A program made the translations under genes and the position numbers. Below, piece by piece: positions 1 to 9,274 of a stretch of 64,000 bases of DNA. This DNA comes from Flavobacterium johnsoniae UW101. GTDB lineage: Bacteria; Bacteroidota; Bacteroidia; Flavobacteriales; Flavobacteriaceae. The stretch covers positions 5,394,001 through 5,458,000 of the forward strand of contig NC_009441.1 of assembly GCF_000016645.1 (NCBI RefSeq). The letters are read 5' to 3'. Every line of letters starts with the position of its first letter. The first letter of the stretch is position 1. Under the pieces are notes generated by a model, which had not been told where the DNA came from, searched no databases, and worked only from the letters and a program-made list of their open reading frames with translations.

Positions 1-1868
1 AGATACGGAAATTTGTAAAATGGATGGCTGTTGCCGGTATCCTCATTTTTCTAATGGTTTGGATGTTCAGTTTCATACGGACGGGTAATCTTGTTGACAG
101 TCTGTTGAACGGTCTTACCATGGCGATGTCTGTCCTTCCCGAAGAAATTCCCGTTGCATTCACCACGTTTATGGCTTTGGGTGCCTGGAAGCTGATGCGG
201 GAGGGCATCATCATAAAAAGAAGCAGTATCGTAGAAACGTTAGGCAGTACCACGGTTATCTGTACCGATAAAACAGGTACTATTACCGAAAACTCTATGC
301 AGCTTAAACAGTTGTATGATTACCGATCTGACAAAACTTTTGATGAAAAAGAATTTGCCAACCCCGAACTGGCAGCATTGATAGACTATGCGATGTGGAG
401 TAGCGAACCCGTTCCGTTTGACCCGATGGAAAAAACGCTTCACCAGGTGTATGAACAGACACAAAGAGACGATGTAAGAAAAGATTACCAGATGTTCCAC
501 GAATATCCATTGGAAGGTAAACCACCTATGATGACGCATCTTTTCGGAAATTCAGAAAAAGAAAGAATTATAGCTGCCAAAGGAGCTCCCGAAGCTATTC
601 TTGCTGTCGCTACGCTCTCGGATACCGAAAAGGATAAAATCAGAGGCCTTATCAGGGAGTTCGGGCAGCAGGGATACCGGGTGTTGGGAGTAGCCAAATC
701 CGGTTTTGAAGGCAATGATTTTCCGGAAAGACAACAGGATTTTGAATTTGAATTTTTGGGATTGGTTGTGTTCTATGATCCTCCGAAGGAAGGGATACGG
801 GAAGTATTCCGTCATATTTATGAAGCAGGCATCAAGGTGAAGGTAATCACGGGAGATAATGCTGATACAACACGCAGCATCGCCTCCCAGGCAGGCATCG
901 TCAATACCGCTGAAGTCCTGAACGGAACCGATGTGGCGGCTTACTCGGAAGAAGCATTAATACCGGTGGCTGAACGCACCGTTTTATTTACCCGGATGTT
1001 TCCCGAAGCTAAACTTAGCGTGGTGAATGCACTGAAAAAGAAAGGTGAAGTGGTGGCGATGCTGGGCGATGGTGTAAATGACGGCCCTGCTCTTAAAGCA
1101 GCTTATATAGGCGTGGCAATGGGCAACAAAGGAACAGAAATTGCAAAAGCAGCCGCATCTTTGGTGATAACCAATGACGACCTTGAAAAATTAGTTATAG
1201 GTATTGCTGCCGGAAGAAGGATTTATGCCAATATCAAAAAAGCTATACAGTACATCATTTCTATCCATATACCAATTATACTGACGGTATCTTTGCCTTT
1301 ATTTTTGGGCTGGATATTTCCACAGATATTTACACCTGTACACGTTATCTTTCTGGAATTGGTGATGGGACCTACCTGCTCCATTGTGTATGAAAACGAA
1401 CCGATGGAGAAAAATATGATGCAACAACCGCCCAGAGCAATGATCGATACCTTTTTGAATTTGCGTGAGTTGGCCATCAGTATCATACAGGGGTTAGTAA
1501 TCACAGCAGGCGTATTATTTGCCTATCAATGGTCTGTTCTGAATGGTGGCAGCGAAGAAAAAACAAGGGCAATGGTTTTTACCACACTGATTATCGCAAA
1601 TATATTGTTGAGCCTCGTGAACCGTTCCTTCTCTTACAGTGTGTTTGACAGCTTCAAGAATAAGAATCCCCTCTTCCCGGTTATTACCGGTCTAACTTTG
1701 GTATTACTTTTTGCCATACTGTATATTGCACCTGCTACAAATTTCTTTCACGTAACCGGATTGGACTTACAGGAGTTAGGGATGACATTATCGGTAGCGG
1801 CGGTTTCAGTTTTGTGGTTTGAAATTTATAAATTGTTTAGAAGAATGAAAAAATCAACCCTTATGTGA
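1..1868 (+). CDS. Cation-transporting P-type ATPase (5' end outside window)
   Basis: Pumps cations across the inner membrane using ATP. The frame is open to the left edge (codons run through positions 3-23 before the first Met at 24), so the N-terminal actuator domain and first helices are missing. Counting from that Met, the TM4 motif PEEIP is at about 39-43, the phosphorylation motif DKTGT has Asp at 82, and the hinge motif GDGVNDGPALK follows, then a hydrophobic C-terminal domain with about six helices. PEEIP in TM4 and the absence of CPC argue for a P2 (Ca2+-like) pump and against a heavy-metal P1B pump; the exact ion cannot be read. Base composition is richer in G+C than the DNA beyond 6.7 kb, and the gene is convergent with a conjugative-element helicase remnant, so it is probably cargo of that element. 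Confidence 0.9.
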   Translation, partial: IRKFVKWMAVAGILIFLMVWMFSFIRTGNLVDSLLNGLTMAMSVLPEEIPVAFTTFMALGAWKLMREGIIIKRSSIVETLGSTTVICTDKTGTITENSMQLKQLYDYRSDKTFDEKEFANPELAALIDYAMWSSEPVPFDPMEKTLHQVYEQTQRDDVRKDYQMFHEYPLEGKPPMMTHLFGNSEKERIIAAKGAPEAILAVATLSDTEKDKIRGLIREFGQQGYRVLGVAKSGFEGNDFPERQQDFEFEFLGLVVFYDPPKEGIREVFRHIYEAGIKVKVITGDNADTTRSIASQAGIVNTAEVLNGTDVAAYSEEALIPVAERTVLFTRMFPEAKLSVVNALKKKGEVVAMLGDGVNDGPALKAAYIGVAMGNKGTEIAKAAASLVITNDDLEKLVIGIAAGRRIYANIKKAIQYIISIHIPIILTVSLPLFLGWIFPQIFTPVHVIFLELVMGPTCSIVYENEPMEKNMMQQPPRAMIDTFLNLRELAISIIQGLVITAGVLFAYQWSVLNGGSEEKTRAMVFTTLIIANILLSLVNRSFSYSVFDSFKNKNPLFPVITGLTLVLLFAILYIAPATNFFHVTGLDLQELGMTLSVAAVSVLWFEIYKLFRRMKKSTLM

Positions 1869-2103
1869 TAGTGAAAGGTACATATCCGGTATAACATTCT
1901 GCATTAGATAAGGATTAAAGCGATGCTCATTTTTTTATAAATTTACCAAGCTCAAAACAGTACTAACCAAATTGAAACTGCTGCTGCGGTGACTTTTATC
2001 CTACATACCTTGAATTGCGGAACAGGAAAACCAATAGGACAAAATTCCATGAGTGACGGGCTTTCAAGAAAATGGACGAGCAGGGTGACAGGGAATGACT
2101 TTC

Positions 2104-4437
2104 TTATAAAACCCCACGGGGTAAATGAATACCTTTTGTCCTTACAATACTCTCCGAAATATTTGAAGTTTCTTTTTGTTTTTCGGTTTGTTCCGCAGGT
2201 TCCTCTTTGGGGTCAGGCGTGATAGACAACTGTATCTTTCGTTCAACGGCAGCCAGTTCCGTTTTGAGTTCGCCCAATCGACTTTCTTTAGACCACGTAC
2301 CGTTTACCACTTCCTGAAGAACAGGTAAATCCTTTTGTATTTCCGCAATTTTCTTTTGCTCCTGCTGTATATAGCCTGGCAACTTCTCCAGTGCATTAAG
2401 GAAGTTCGTAGCCGCCAGCTTTTCATCTTTAGCGATTAAACCGTTGTTGTAGGTGTATTTGATATTGCCCTCGCCCTGCACCAAAAATCGGTTTACACGA
2501 ATATCCACGCCCTCTTTTTCGGACATTTCGGTTTTTACCAACAGCGTAAATCCGTACAACGTACCGATTTCTTCATACTGCCCCCCGGTGCGGGCTTTGT
2601 CCGCAAGCTGGTTGAGCTTTGCACCGATTTGTTTTATATCCGCATTGAGCGGCAAGCCGTCCAGCAGAACAGGGTTTGCAATAGTACCGTCAGAACGCTT
2701 TTGTATGCGTTGCTTTAAATTTCCCCAATCGGTTGTCATTCGGTTAAAACGGGATTGTGCACTTTCGAGCAATTCCGTAAAGTCTTGCAGCTTGTATTTG
2801 GCACTGAACTTGGAACGGTTGAACGCCTGTTTTTCGCTTTCCAGTCCGGCAATCTGTTTTTCTAATTTGGCTTTATCCAAAAGGTCGGTATTTCCTGATA
2901 GGATAGCCACATATTCCGAAAAATTCATTCCCGATTTTTCGTCCATACTGCCTTCGTCAATCGTTCGTTTGCCGAGATTGTTATTTTTTAATTGGTCTAT
3001 AAATAGCTGTTTATTATACAACAGGTTGAACTTGTAGCTATCCAATGATTTTTCTACGGCATAGATGATCACATCTACTTTGTTATCGGCAAAGAACTTG
3101 GCAATCTCATTGCCTTTACGAACAGCCCGACCGTCCCTTTGGGCAAGGTCGCTCGGTCGCCACGGTGTATCTAAATGATGAACGGCAACGGCTCTTTTTT
3201 GTGCGTTCACACCTGTCCCCAACATACTTGTAGAACCGAACAGCACACGTATTTTACCCTCGTTCATTCCTTTGATAAGCTCCTTACGCTGCTTGTCATT
3301 TTTGGCTTCCTGTATAAAACGGACTTCGTGTGCAGGGATGCCGTGGTCTTCCACAAGTTTGCGTCTGATTTCTGAATAAACATTCCATTCGTTTGGTTTG
3401 TAAGTTCCCAAATCGGAAAAAACGAACTGCGTTCCTTTCTGTGCATTGTATTGGTTGTAATATTTAGCAATAGTTGCAGCACAATGCGAAGCTTTGCTAT
3501 CGGGATGGTCTTCATATTTTCCATTTACCATCCGCATATCGAGTGACATTTTGCGGGCGTAATCCGTAGCGATGAGCATCTTCGCCTTTTCTTCGCTTTG
3601 CGACAACGGTGGTCTTCCGAGCAACTCGGCATTTCCCGTTTTTGCAAAATCCATCAATTTTTGAATAAATGCAGACTGGTCTGGAGTGGGCGGAATATTA
3701 TACAATATCTCATTCTTATTCGGTCGGTCAATACCTATATCTTTTGCCGTTCTGTAATCTGTAATTTCAGAATAGAATTGAGCCAATTCCGGCACCTTGA
3801 TAAAGTAGCGGAAGCGTTCTTTTGCTACAATGTTATTGGCAACCGAAAATTCATAATCGGTCGTTTTCCTTGCATAGATGGCTGCCCACGCATCAAAAGA
3901 ATGAATGCCTTGTTTTTCCATTGCTCTTGGTCGCAGGTATTTGAACAGCAGGTACAGTTCGGTTAATGAGTTGCTGATAGTTGTACCCGAAAGAAAGGTT
4001 GCTCCCATATCTGCATTAATACGTTCCTGAATGGTGCGGATTGCAAAGAGCAGGTTCATTGCTTTTAGGCTTCCGTCCACGTTTCCCAATCCCGCAACCC
4101 TTGTATGCCTTGTGTTGAACATCAGATTTTTGAATTGGTGGCTTTCATCTACGAACAAATGGTCAATGCCCATCATCTTAAAGTCCACTACATCATCTTT
4201 GCGGTTTTCAATATCGTGTTGCAGGGTTTTTAATTTTACTTCGAGATTTTCTTTCCGCTTGATTACTCCGGCAAGCATCCCTCTTGTAACCTCTTTTCCT
4301 CGCGATTGCAACGCATCGAGGTTTCGTTCTACGCTGTCTAACTCAATTTGGAGAATTTCCTTTTGCATTTCTGGCGATTGCGGTATCATCCCGAATTGGT
4401 CGTGTGTCAGTATCACACAATCCCAATCGTGGAGTTG
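2104..4437 (-). pseudogene. SNF2-type helicase of conjugative transposons, N-terminally truncated
   Basis: This is the C-terminal part of the very large methylase/helicase protein carried by Bacteroidota conjugative transposons. Visible are a DESH Walker B box (VDESHQFKN), the STxGTGVNAQ region and motif VI ([11 protein letters not shown]), then a long coiled, charged C-terminus. Family members carry an N-terminal N6-methylase domain and Walker A motif; both are absent. Reading upstream from ILTHDQFG, the frame continues as DWDCV and then meets a TAG at 4440-4438, exactly where a repeated sequence begins. Translation could only start from a GTG at 4416, so a functional product is unlikely. 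The break coincides with a drop in G+C. It is a remnant of an integrative element. Confidence 0.8.
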
Positions 4438-4438
4438 C

Positions 4439-4459
4439 TACCTTTTTTGCGACTAAAAG
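4439..4459 (+). repeat. 21-bp direct repeat, copy 1
   Basis: The sequence contains ACCTTTTTTGCGACTAAAAG and recurs at 6310-6330 with one mismatch (G to A at the tenth base from the end). It sits exactly at the break point of the helicase remnant. The two copies bracket an AT-rich 1.9-kb block holding three palindromes and the toxin-like module. Such a layout suits recombination or attachment sites of a small inserted unit. Confidence 0.6.
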
Positions 4460-4874
4460 CTTAGGCAGCGTTTATCTCCATTTTAATTTTATCTACGGAA
4501 ATCACAAGTATGTGTAGACACAATTTACTCAGATAAATAAAATTTATTTAGAATATATATTAACTTTTAGATCATATTATTAATACAAACTTTAAATTAA
4601 ATTGTAAGTAATTATTCTTCTATTTGAACTTAAAATACTTAGAGCAATACAAAACTCTCAACAGTGTCGAGAGAAATAGATATATGTTATATAAGCAATG
4701 CACTAAAAAACTGCATAGATTGATTTTCAAAATTTCCCATAACCTTATAATGAAGAATCTAAAAAACAATTACATCTAACCCCATCAATCTTTGGCAGCA
4801 TGTACGTTAAAAAATACTCATTCAACTGTATTTATTATTTTGGTTAGCAAACTGATATGGCAATACTTATCAAT

Positions 4875-4897
4875 TTGTGCAAGCGGTACTTGCACAA
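4875..4897. repeat. Palindrome 1 of a three-palindrome cluster
   Basis: Perfect inverted repeat with 9-bp arms TTGTGCAAG / CTTGCACAA around a 5-nt spacer. The spacer side (AGCGGTA, 4882-4888) can alternatively pair with TACCGCT at 4910-4916, so two mutually exclusive hairpins are possible. No gene runs through it. Function unknown; a transfer origin or replication/regulatory site of the mobile element is possible. Confidence 0.5.
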
Positions 4898-4934
4898 TCT
4901 GATGGGTAATACCGCTAAGAAGAAAGAACTAATT

Positions 4935-4961
4935 AATTGTCGTTTCAATGTCACGACAATT
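4935..4961. repeat. Palindrome 2 of the cluster
   Basis: Inverted repeat with 9-bp arms AATTGTCGT / ACGACAATT and a 9-nt loop. Its outer arm AATTGT is shared with the two neighbouring palindromes. Confidence 0.5.
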
Positions 4962-5028
4962 TCATGATCTGGAAATTGCATTATTCACCGAAGATTATTT
5001 TCTTCAAAGTTTCTTTCGTTTTTATTTT

Positions 5029-5059
5029 CTAATTGTGCCGGTCGGCACAATTAGTTTTT
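5029..5059. repeat. Palindrome 3 of the cluster (terminator-like)
   Basis: Inverted repeat with 12-bp perfect arms CTAATTGTGCCG / CGGCACAATTAG around only two bases, followed by five T on the + strand. It could be a rho-independent terminator, but no + strand gene ends just before it. Shared arm sequence with palindromes 1 and 2 suggests one protein or process recognises all three. Confidence 0.5.
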
Positions 5060-5135
5060 CATACTATGCTCGTTTGTATGTCAGTTATACGATTAGAAGG
5101 AAAATGTAAAAAACTTCGCGGCTATCGAATTTTAT

Positions 5136-5879
5136 TTATATGTAATATTTAAGTACATAATCAATGAACCAATTAGGGAGTTCAGAAGGTCCAATTTCCA
5201 ATGATAACTTATTTTCTGAAATTTTTGCAATCAATTTATATTCTTCACTTGAATTATCAAATAGATAACATTTATCCACATTTTCAATCATGGGAAGCAG
5301 ATTACTCAATGTATTATAATATCTACTGGAAATTTTTTCTGGAGCAACATTATGTCCTCCTTTGCTTACTCTATTTTCAACTCGAGAAACATTTACTTCT
5401 GGATCATCAATACAAATAAAATATAAATATGTTTTATAGCCCTTTTGTTTTGCTTCCTTTATCTCTTCAATTTTTGAAGGATGGCTCATTACTGTTTCAA
5501 AGCAAAAATCAATTCTGCTTTCCTGCAAATGATGTCTTAAAAAAGCACTTATTAGGGCGCCCTCATAACTGTGAGTTTCCTTATCTACATCAACTATTAC
5601 ATTTTCTTTTAAAGAAAAATCTATTTTATGATTATCTTCAATAGATTTTTTTATTAACGAAACTGCTCTTTCTGTTTTTAAAAATTCGTCTAAATCAGCT
5701 TGCGTTAAATTTAAATTATATTCAGTTAAATCAATAAATCCGTTACTTGCTAATTCTTTTTCAATTAAATCAGCGTTAAGAAACACTCCCGAATTGTATT
5801 TTTTTGAAAAAGAATCAAACAGAGTGCTTTTTCCTGAGCCGTTTGGGCCTGCAAATATTCTTAATCTTGTTTGAGACAT
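5136..5879 (-). CDS. Zeta-toxin-like P-loop kinase
   Basis: A 247-residue P-loop protein with Walker A GPNGSGKST at residues 11-19 directly after a short beta strand, then FLNADLIEKEL and FCFETVMSHPSK, the layout seen in zeta-toxin and related AAA kinases (phosphate-binding loop, Asp for the acceptor, FET(V/T)xS segment). Zeta toxins phosphorylate UDP-amino-sugar precursors of peptidoglycan; whether this member does is inference. It starts one base after the stop of a small upstream ORF, so the two are co-transcribed and probably translationally coupled. The pair lies alone in the AT-rich block at the element border, the usual place for addiction or defence modules. It could instead be a nucleotide kinase without toxicity. 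Confidence 0.75.
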   Translation of the reverse strand: MSQTRLRIFAGPNGSGKSTLFDSFSKKYNSGVFLNADLIEKELASNGFIDLTEYNLNLTQADLDEFLKTERAVSLIKKSIEDNHKIDFSLKENVIVDVDKETHSYEGALISAFLRHHLQESRIDFCFETVMSHPSKIEEIKEAKQKGYKTYLYFICIDDPEVNVSRVENRVSKGGHNVAPEKISSRYYNTLSNLLPMIENVDKCYLFDNSSEEYKLIAKISENKLSLEIGPSELPNWFIDYVLKYYI

Positions 5880-5880
5880 A

Positions 5881-6159
5881 CTACTTTCTTTCTAAAATCA
5901 TTCCTTTTTTTAAAGATGATATGTCAATAGTAGGTTTTGATATTTTTCTTATTACTTTTATCGTCTTATCGGGATTAATTGCAATTATTTCATGATCACG
6001 TATAACTTTAAAGGTTATTCCCAAAGCTATTGAACTTCTAACAGCTTTAGATGAAGCAATTTTTGCAGAGTCTAATAAAACAGTGTCCTCCTTAGATGAT
6101 AAAAACACTTTTCTTCGTGAATTATTATTAGCACCAATATGTTTTCTTATCTTTTTCAT
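5881..6159 (-). CDS. Small protein upstream of the zeta-like kinase, possible antitoxin
   Basis: A basic protein of 92 residues starting MKKIRKHIGANNNSRRK and ending in KKGMILERK. No family is recognised. The longer frame begins at a TTG at 6177, but a promoter -7 element (6175-6182) overlaps that codon, so the ATG at 6159 is the better start. Its stop is one base before the start of the kinase gene. Position, size and coupling suggest an antitoxin or specificity partner; classic epsilon antitoxins do not look like this, so the assignment rests on context only. Confidence 0.6.
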   Translation of the reverse strand: MKKIRKHIGANNNSRRKVFLSSKEDTVLLDSAKIASSKAVRSSIALGITFKVIRDHEIIAINPDKTIKVIRKISKPTIDISSLKKGMILERK

Positions 6160-6174
6160 AAATTCAACTTTGTT

Positions 6175-6205
6175 CAAAAATACAAAATTTTGCCAAGTAT
6201 TACAA
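6175..6205 (-). promoter_or_regulatory. Promoter of the kinase/partner operon
   Basis: On the minus strand a -33 TTG (6205-6203), a 20-nt spacer and the -7 element TATTTTTG (6182-6175) fit the Bacteroidota TTG-N20-TANNTTTG pattern. Transcription would begin close to 6168, just upstream of the ATG at 6159. Confidence 0.6.
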
Positions 6206-6309
6206 GTTACCGCTAGTCATTTGATTCATGATAATATTCATTACTATTGATATTCTATCTATGAGATTCTTATAGCAGCTATTTTTGATAGTTAATACCA
6301 CTGAGTGGA

Positions 6310-6330
6310 TACCTTTTTTGCAACTAAAAG
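6310..6330 (+). repeat. 21-bp direct repeat, copy 2
   Basis: Second copy of the repeat at 4439-4459, reading ACCTTTTTTGCAACTAAAAG, with one mismatch. It bounds the right side of the AT-rich block that carries the toxin-like module. Confidence 0.6.
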
Positions 6331-6570
6331 TTAAGATTGACTGTAGAAATCAATCATTATAAATTTTGACATTAAAATGAGACTTCTTTCGTACTTCATA
6401 AAATTCAGATCAATGTTACTTGGGATTTTTAAACGATTGATTAAAGGAGTTTAGAATCACATATTTTTAATATATTTGTACTACAAAAAAAGGATAATAT
6501 TATTTCCCGTTAATTCGTTAGTATTTAAAATTTCGTGAATGATTTAATATTGAAGTAGAAAAAATTTGAA

Positions 6571-6600
6571 TTTGGGTGCAGAATCGGTGCACTTTGGGCA
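6571..6600 (+). repeat. Short direct repeats near the attachment site
   Basis: TTTGGGTGCA (6571-6580), GGTGCA (6586-6591) and TTTGGGCA (6593-6600) are short repeated words about 45 bp inside the tRNA fragment. They could be arm-type integrase binding sites of the element; this is inference. Confidence 0.3.
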
Positions 6601-6644
6601 AAGACATTTATAAAACCTAGTATAGACAGGACTTCAGCGATAAA

Positions 6645-6665
6645 GTTCGAATCCTGCTCTCCCCA
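6645..6665 (+). other. tRNA 3'-end fragment, probable integration (att) site
   Basis: The bases fit positions 53-73 of a tRNA: G, TTCGAAT loop, CCTGC T-stem strand, TCTCCCC acceptor strand and discriminator A. A complete tRNA would need GGGGAGA at its 5' end and GCAGG before the loop; the upstream bases (CGATAAA) do not match, so only the 3' end is present. Integrative elements using tyrosine recombinases commonly recombine at tRNA 3' ends and leave such a fragment at the far end. The intact tRNA should lie beyond the left edge of this window. Amino-acid identity cannot be told. Confidence 0.65.
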
Positions 6666-6667
6666 CG

Positions 6668-6701
6668 AAACCTGCAAGTCTTTAGATTTGCAGGTTTTTT
6701 T
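6668..6701 (+). terminator. Rho-independent terminator after the tRNA fragment
   Basis: Stem AAACCTGCAA / TTGCAGGTTT with a 10-nt loop and a T-run. It directly follows the tRNA fragment and probably was the terminator of the interrupted tRNA gene. The same hairpin family occurs at 19194-19224. Confidence 0.8.
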
Positions 6702-6930
6702 ATTTTATAAGATTGGCTCATTTTACAACTTCTCCAAAGTTTGCTGCAAAGAAAAATGAGTTTTTTACAAAATGATTTACAATTTAGATTATTTTTTTTC
6801 ATAAGATTTCAATAATATGTAAATTAGTGTCTAAAGTATTTCGTGAAATTTAGATTCCTGCTTCAGTCAATTTGAAGTTTTTTAAAGGAGTAATTTTCAA
6901 TATTAGATTAACATCCATAAAACCATTATT

Positions 6931-7452
6931 ATGAGAAGGCTTGGTATTTATATAACAGCATTTTTGTTTATAACAATGAGTTCCTGTGAATCTTCAAATG
7001 CAGCTGATTTCAAGGAGTCGATCAATCAATCAGAACGCAGAGCTTTTGAAATTATTCTTGGAAAAAAAGGTTCAGGAGAAAAAAAGCTTAATTGTCTGGC
7101 AAAAGATGATTTTAAAGGAGCTTTAACAGCCGTGGATCAGCAGAGTAAAGAGTTTGATATCCTTATAGGCGATATCAAAAAGCTTTCTACACAAGGTATT
7201 CCAAAAGGCGAACCTCTTAAAACTGCCTCTCTTGAATACTATCAGTCCCTTAAAGAACTTCATGTATTTGATAGAAAAGAAATAGAGCAGGAAGCACTCC
7301 TGCGAACATTAAAGAACAATGAATTAAAGAATACTCAAAATAACCTTATAGTACTGGCAAGACAAAAAAAGATGCTTTATAACGCAGTATATGAAAAGGA
7401 AGCTCTACTACATACTGCAACTCAAAATTTTGATGCTGCCAATGGCTTTTAA
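6931..7452 (+). CDS. Small predicted lipoprotein, function unknown
   Basis: A 173-residue protein whose N-terminus is a lipoprotein signal (MRRLGIYITAFLFITMSSC, lipid-attached Cys at 19). The mature part is helical and rich in Lys, Glu and Leu, with probable coiled-coil stretches. No family is recognised. It stands alone between the terminator at 6.7 kb and a histidine kinase, with about 275 bp of non-coding DNA before the latter. Likely an envelope-anchored helical protein; any role is unknown. Confidence 0.7.
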   Translation: MRRLGIYITAFLFITMSSCESSNAADFKESINQSERRAFEIILGKKGSGEKKLNCLAKDDFKGALTAVDQQSKEFDILIGDIKKLSTQGIPKGEPLKTASLEYYQSLKELHVFDRKEIEQEALLRTLKNNELKNTQNNLIVLARQKKMLYNAVYEKEALLHTATQNFDAANGF

Positions 7453-7699
7453 CAAAGATTTTTTATGAATACCCAATATGTTATTTCCATTTTTTAGATA
7501 GAAATTGATATACTTTCTGCAAAAAAAGTCAGTTGAAGGTGTCTATGATTTTCGACAAATACTAAAAAGGCTGCATTTTTAGTATCAAATATCATAGAGT
7601 ACTTAAATCCCAACAAAAGAAAATTATATAGTTGAATTATTCATTGAAATTATGAAATATTAGCCAGTCTTGATATAACATCTACACTTTGTTTGATTC

Positions 7700-7707
7700 T
7701 AAATTTG
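7700..7707 (+). promoter_or_regulatory. -7 promoter element of the PAS histidine kinase
   Basis: TAAATTTG matches TANNTTTG and ends 20 bases before the ATG at 7728. It lies inside the longer TTG-started frame, which argues that the ATG is the true start. No well-spaced -33 TTG was found. Confidence 0.45.
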
Positions 7708-7727
7708 TAAACAAAAAAATATCCGCC

Positions 7728-9236
7728 ATGTATGATTATGTATCGCTGTTAAAAAACATTGTGGACAACACACCTCTTCCAATAGCTGTTTTAATTGGTC
7801 CCGAACTTAAAATAGAGCTTGCTAATCCTGCAATGATTTCCGTATGGGGAAAAGGAAACGAGGTAATCGGAAAAAACTATTTTGACGTAATTCCTGAATC
7901 TCCCAGACACGAAATAATGACGCAGGCTCTTGAAGTATTAAACACAGGAATACCATTTTATGCAAAGGATAAATTGATAGATTTAATAGTTGATGGAAAA
8001 ATAACACACCATTATTTTAACTACAGTTTTACTCCTCTTTATGGTAAAGATGGAAAAATTTACGGTCTGCTAAAAAATGGAACCGATATAACAGACATGC
8101 ACAACATAAAGCAGAAGATACAAAGTGCAGACGAAAGACTCCGCATAGCAGTTGAATCTTCCGGAATGGGAACTTACGAAATAAATTTAATTACTAAGGA
8201 AACTGTTACTTCTGGAAATTTTAATGAATTATGGTCAGTTGATGACGCGTCAGATACTGAAATGCTTCTAAAAAAAATGCATCCTGAAGATTTACCAGTA
8301 AGAGAAAAAGCACATCAGGACGCATTAATTACAGGAAAAATAGTGTATGAAGCAAGGATTATAAATGATAATCAATCTGAAAAATGGGTAAAAGTCAACG
8401 GTAAAATTATAAAAGATCAAAATGGGAATGCTTCCAGCATCATTGGAATTATACAGGATATCAGCGATCAGAGGCAGTTTGAAAAAGAGCTTCAGGAAAA
8501 AATCAAGGAAAACACTAAAGAGCTTAGAAAGTCAAACGAGAATCTAATTCATTTCGCCAATATGGTTACTCATGACTTAAAAGAGCCTGTAAGAAAAATT
8601 AAAACTTTTAATGGTTTATTAAAAAAAGAAATTGAATCTGAAAGAATTGAAAATATAAAAAAATATAGTGATAAAGTGGATCAGTCTGCCCAAAGAATGC
8701 AGACATTAATAGAAGGTACACTAGCCTATTCAACTCTTAACAAATCAATTCAGCCAGTCCAGAAAATAAATCTGGATGAGATAGTTGAAAATATAAAAAT
8801 CGATCTAGAACTTATTATACAAGAAAAGAATGCTATTCTTATTACAAGTGAACTTCCTGAAATAGAAGGAGCTCCAATATTAATACACCAGTTATTTTAT
8901 AATTTAATACACAATGCTTTAAAATTTTCCAAAGCAGATGAACCGCCCAGAGTTGTAATAACATCGAATATTTTAGATAAAAATGGTACAAAACATGTTC
9001 AGATAATCATTAAAGATAATGGTATTGGACTCGATGATATTTATGCAGATCGTATATTCAATGCTTTTGAGAGACTGCATTCCAAAGATGATTATGAAGG
9101 AACCGGCCTGGGACTTGCCCTATGCAGAAAAATAACAGAAAGACATTATGGAACTATCAATGCTGCAGGAAAAGAAAATGATGGTGCCGAATTTACAGTC
9201 ACTCTGCCGCTAATCCAGGAAAAAAAGATTATCTAA
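7728..9236 (+). CDS. PAS-PAS sensor histidine kinase
   Basis: A 502-residue soluble sensor kinase. Two PAS domains lie at about 10-125 and 135-250, followed by a short coiled linker and a HisKA domain with the phospho-acceptor His at 282 (THDLKEPVRK). The ATPase domain shows the N box (NLIHNALKFS), G1 (DNGIGL) and G2 (GTGLGLAL). No signal peptide or membrane helix is visible, so it should sense a cytoplasmic cue. There is no response regulator next to it; the nearest regulator-like sequence is the LuxR-type pseudogene just downstream on the other strand, so this is an orphan kinase. The ATG at 7728 is preferred over a TTG at 7689 because a promoter element falls between them. Confidence 0.88.
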   Translation: MYDYVSLLKNIVDNTPLPIAVLIGPELKIELANPAMISVWGKGNEVIGKNYFDVIPESPRHEIMTQALEVLNTGIPFYAKDKLIDLIVDGKITHHYFNYSFTPLYGKDGKIYGLLKNGTDITDMHNIKQKIQSADERLRIAVESSGMGTYEINLITKETVTSGNFNELWSVDDASDTEMLLKKMHPEDLPVREKAHQDALITGKIVYEARIINDNQSEKWVKVNGKIIKDQNGNASSIIGIIQDISDQRQFEKELQEKIKENTKELRKSNENLIHFANMVTHDLKEPVRKIKTFNGLLKKEIESERIENIKKYSDKVDQSAQRMQTLIEGTLAYSTLNKSIQPVQKINLDEIVENIKIDLELIIQEKNAILITSELPEIEGAPILIHQLFYNLIHNALKFSKADEPPRVVITSNILDKNGTKHVQIIIKDNGIGLDDIYADRIFNAFERLHSKDDYEGTGLGLALCRKITERHYGTINAAGKENDGAEFTVTLPLIQEKKII

Positions 9237-9274
9237 CAGTTTGACTGGTAGAGTAAATTTGATAAAAAACACAA

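Noticed and set aside
1989..2222. Open frame of 77 codons on the + strand overlapping the helicase end
   Set aside because: It overlaps the conserved C-terminus of the helicase remnant on the other strand, shows no recognisable motif and has no promoter or start signal.
6617..6802. Minus-strand frame of 61 codons
   Set aside because: It crosses the tRNA fragment and the terminator hairpin, so it is a chance frame.
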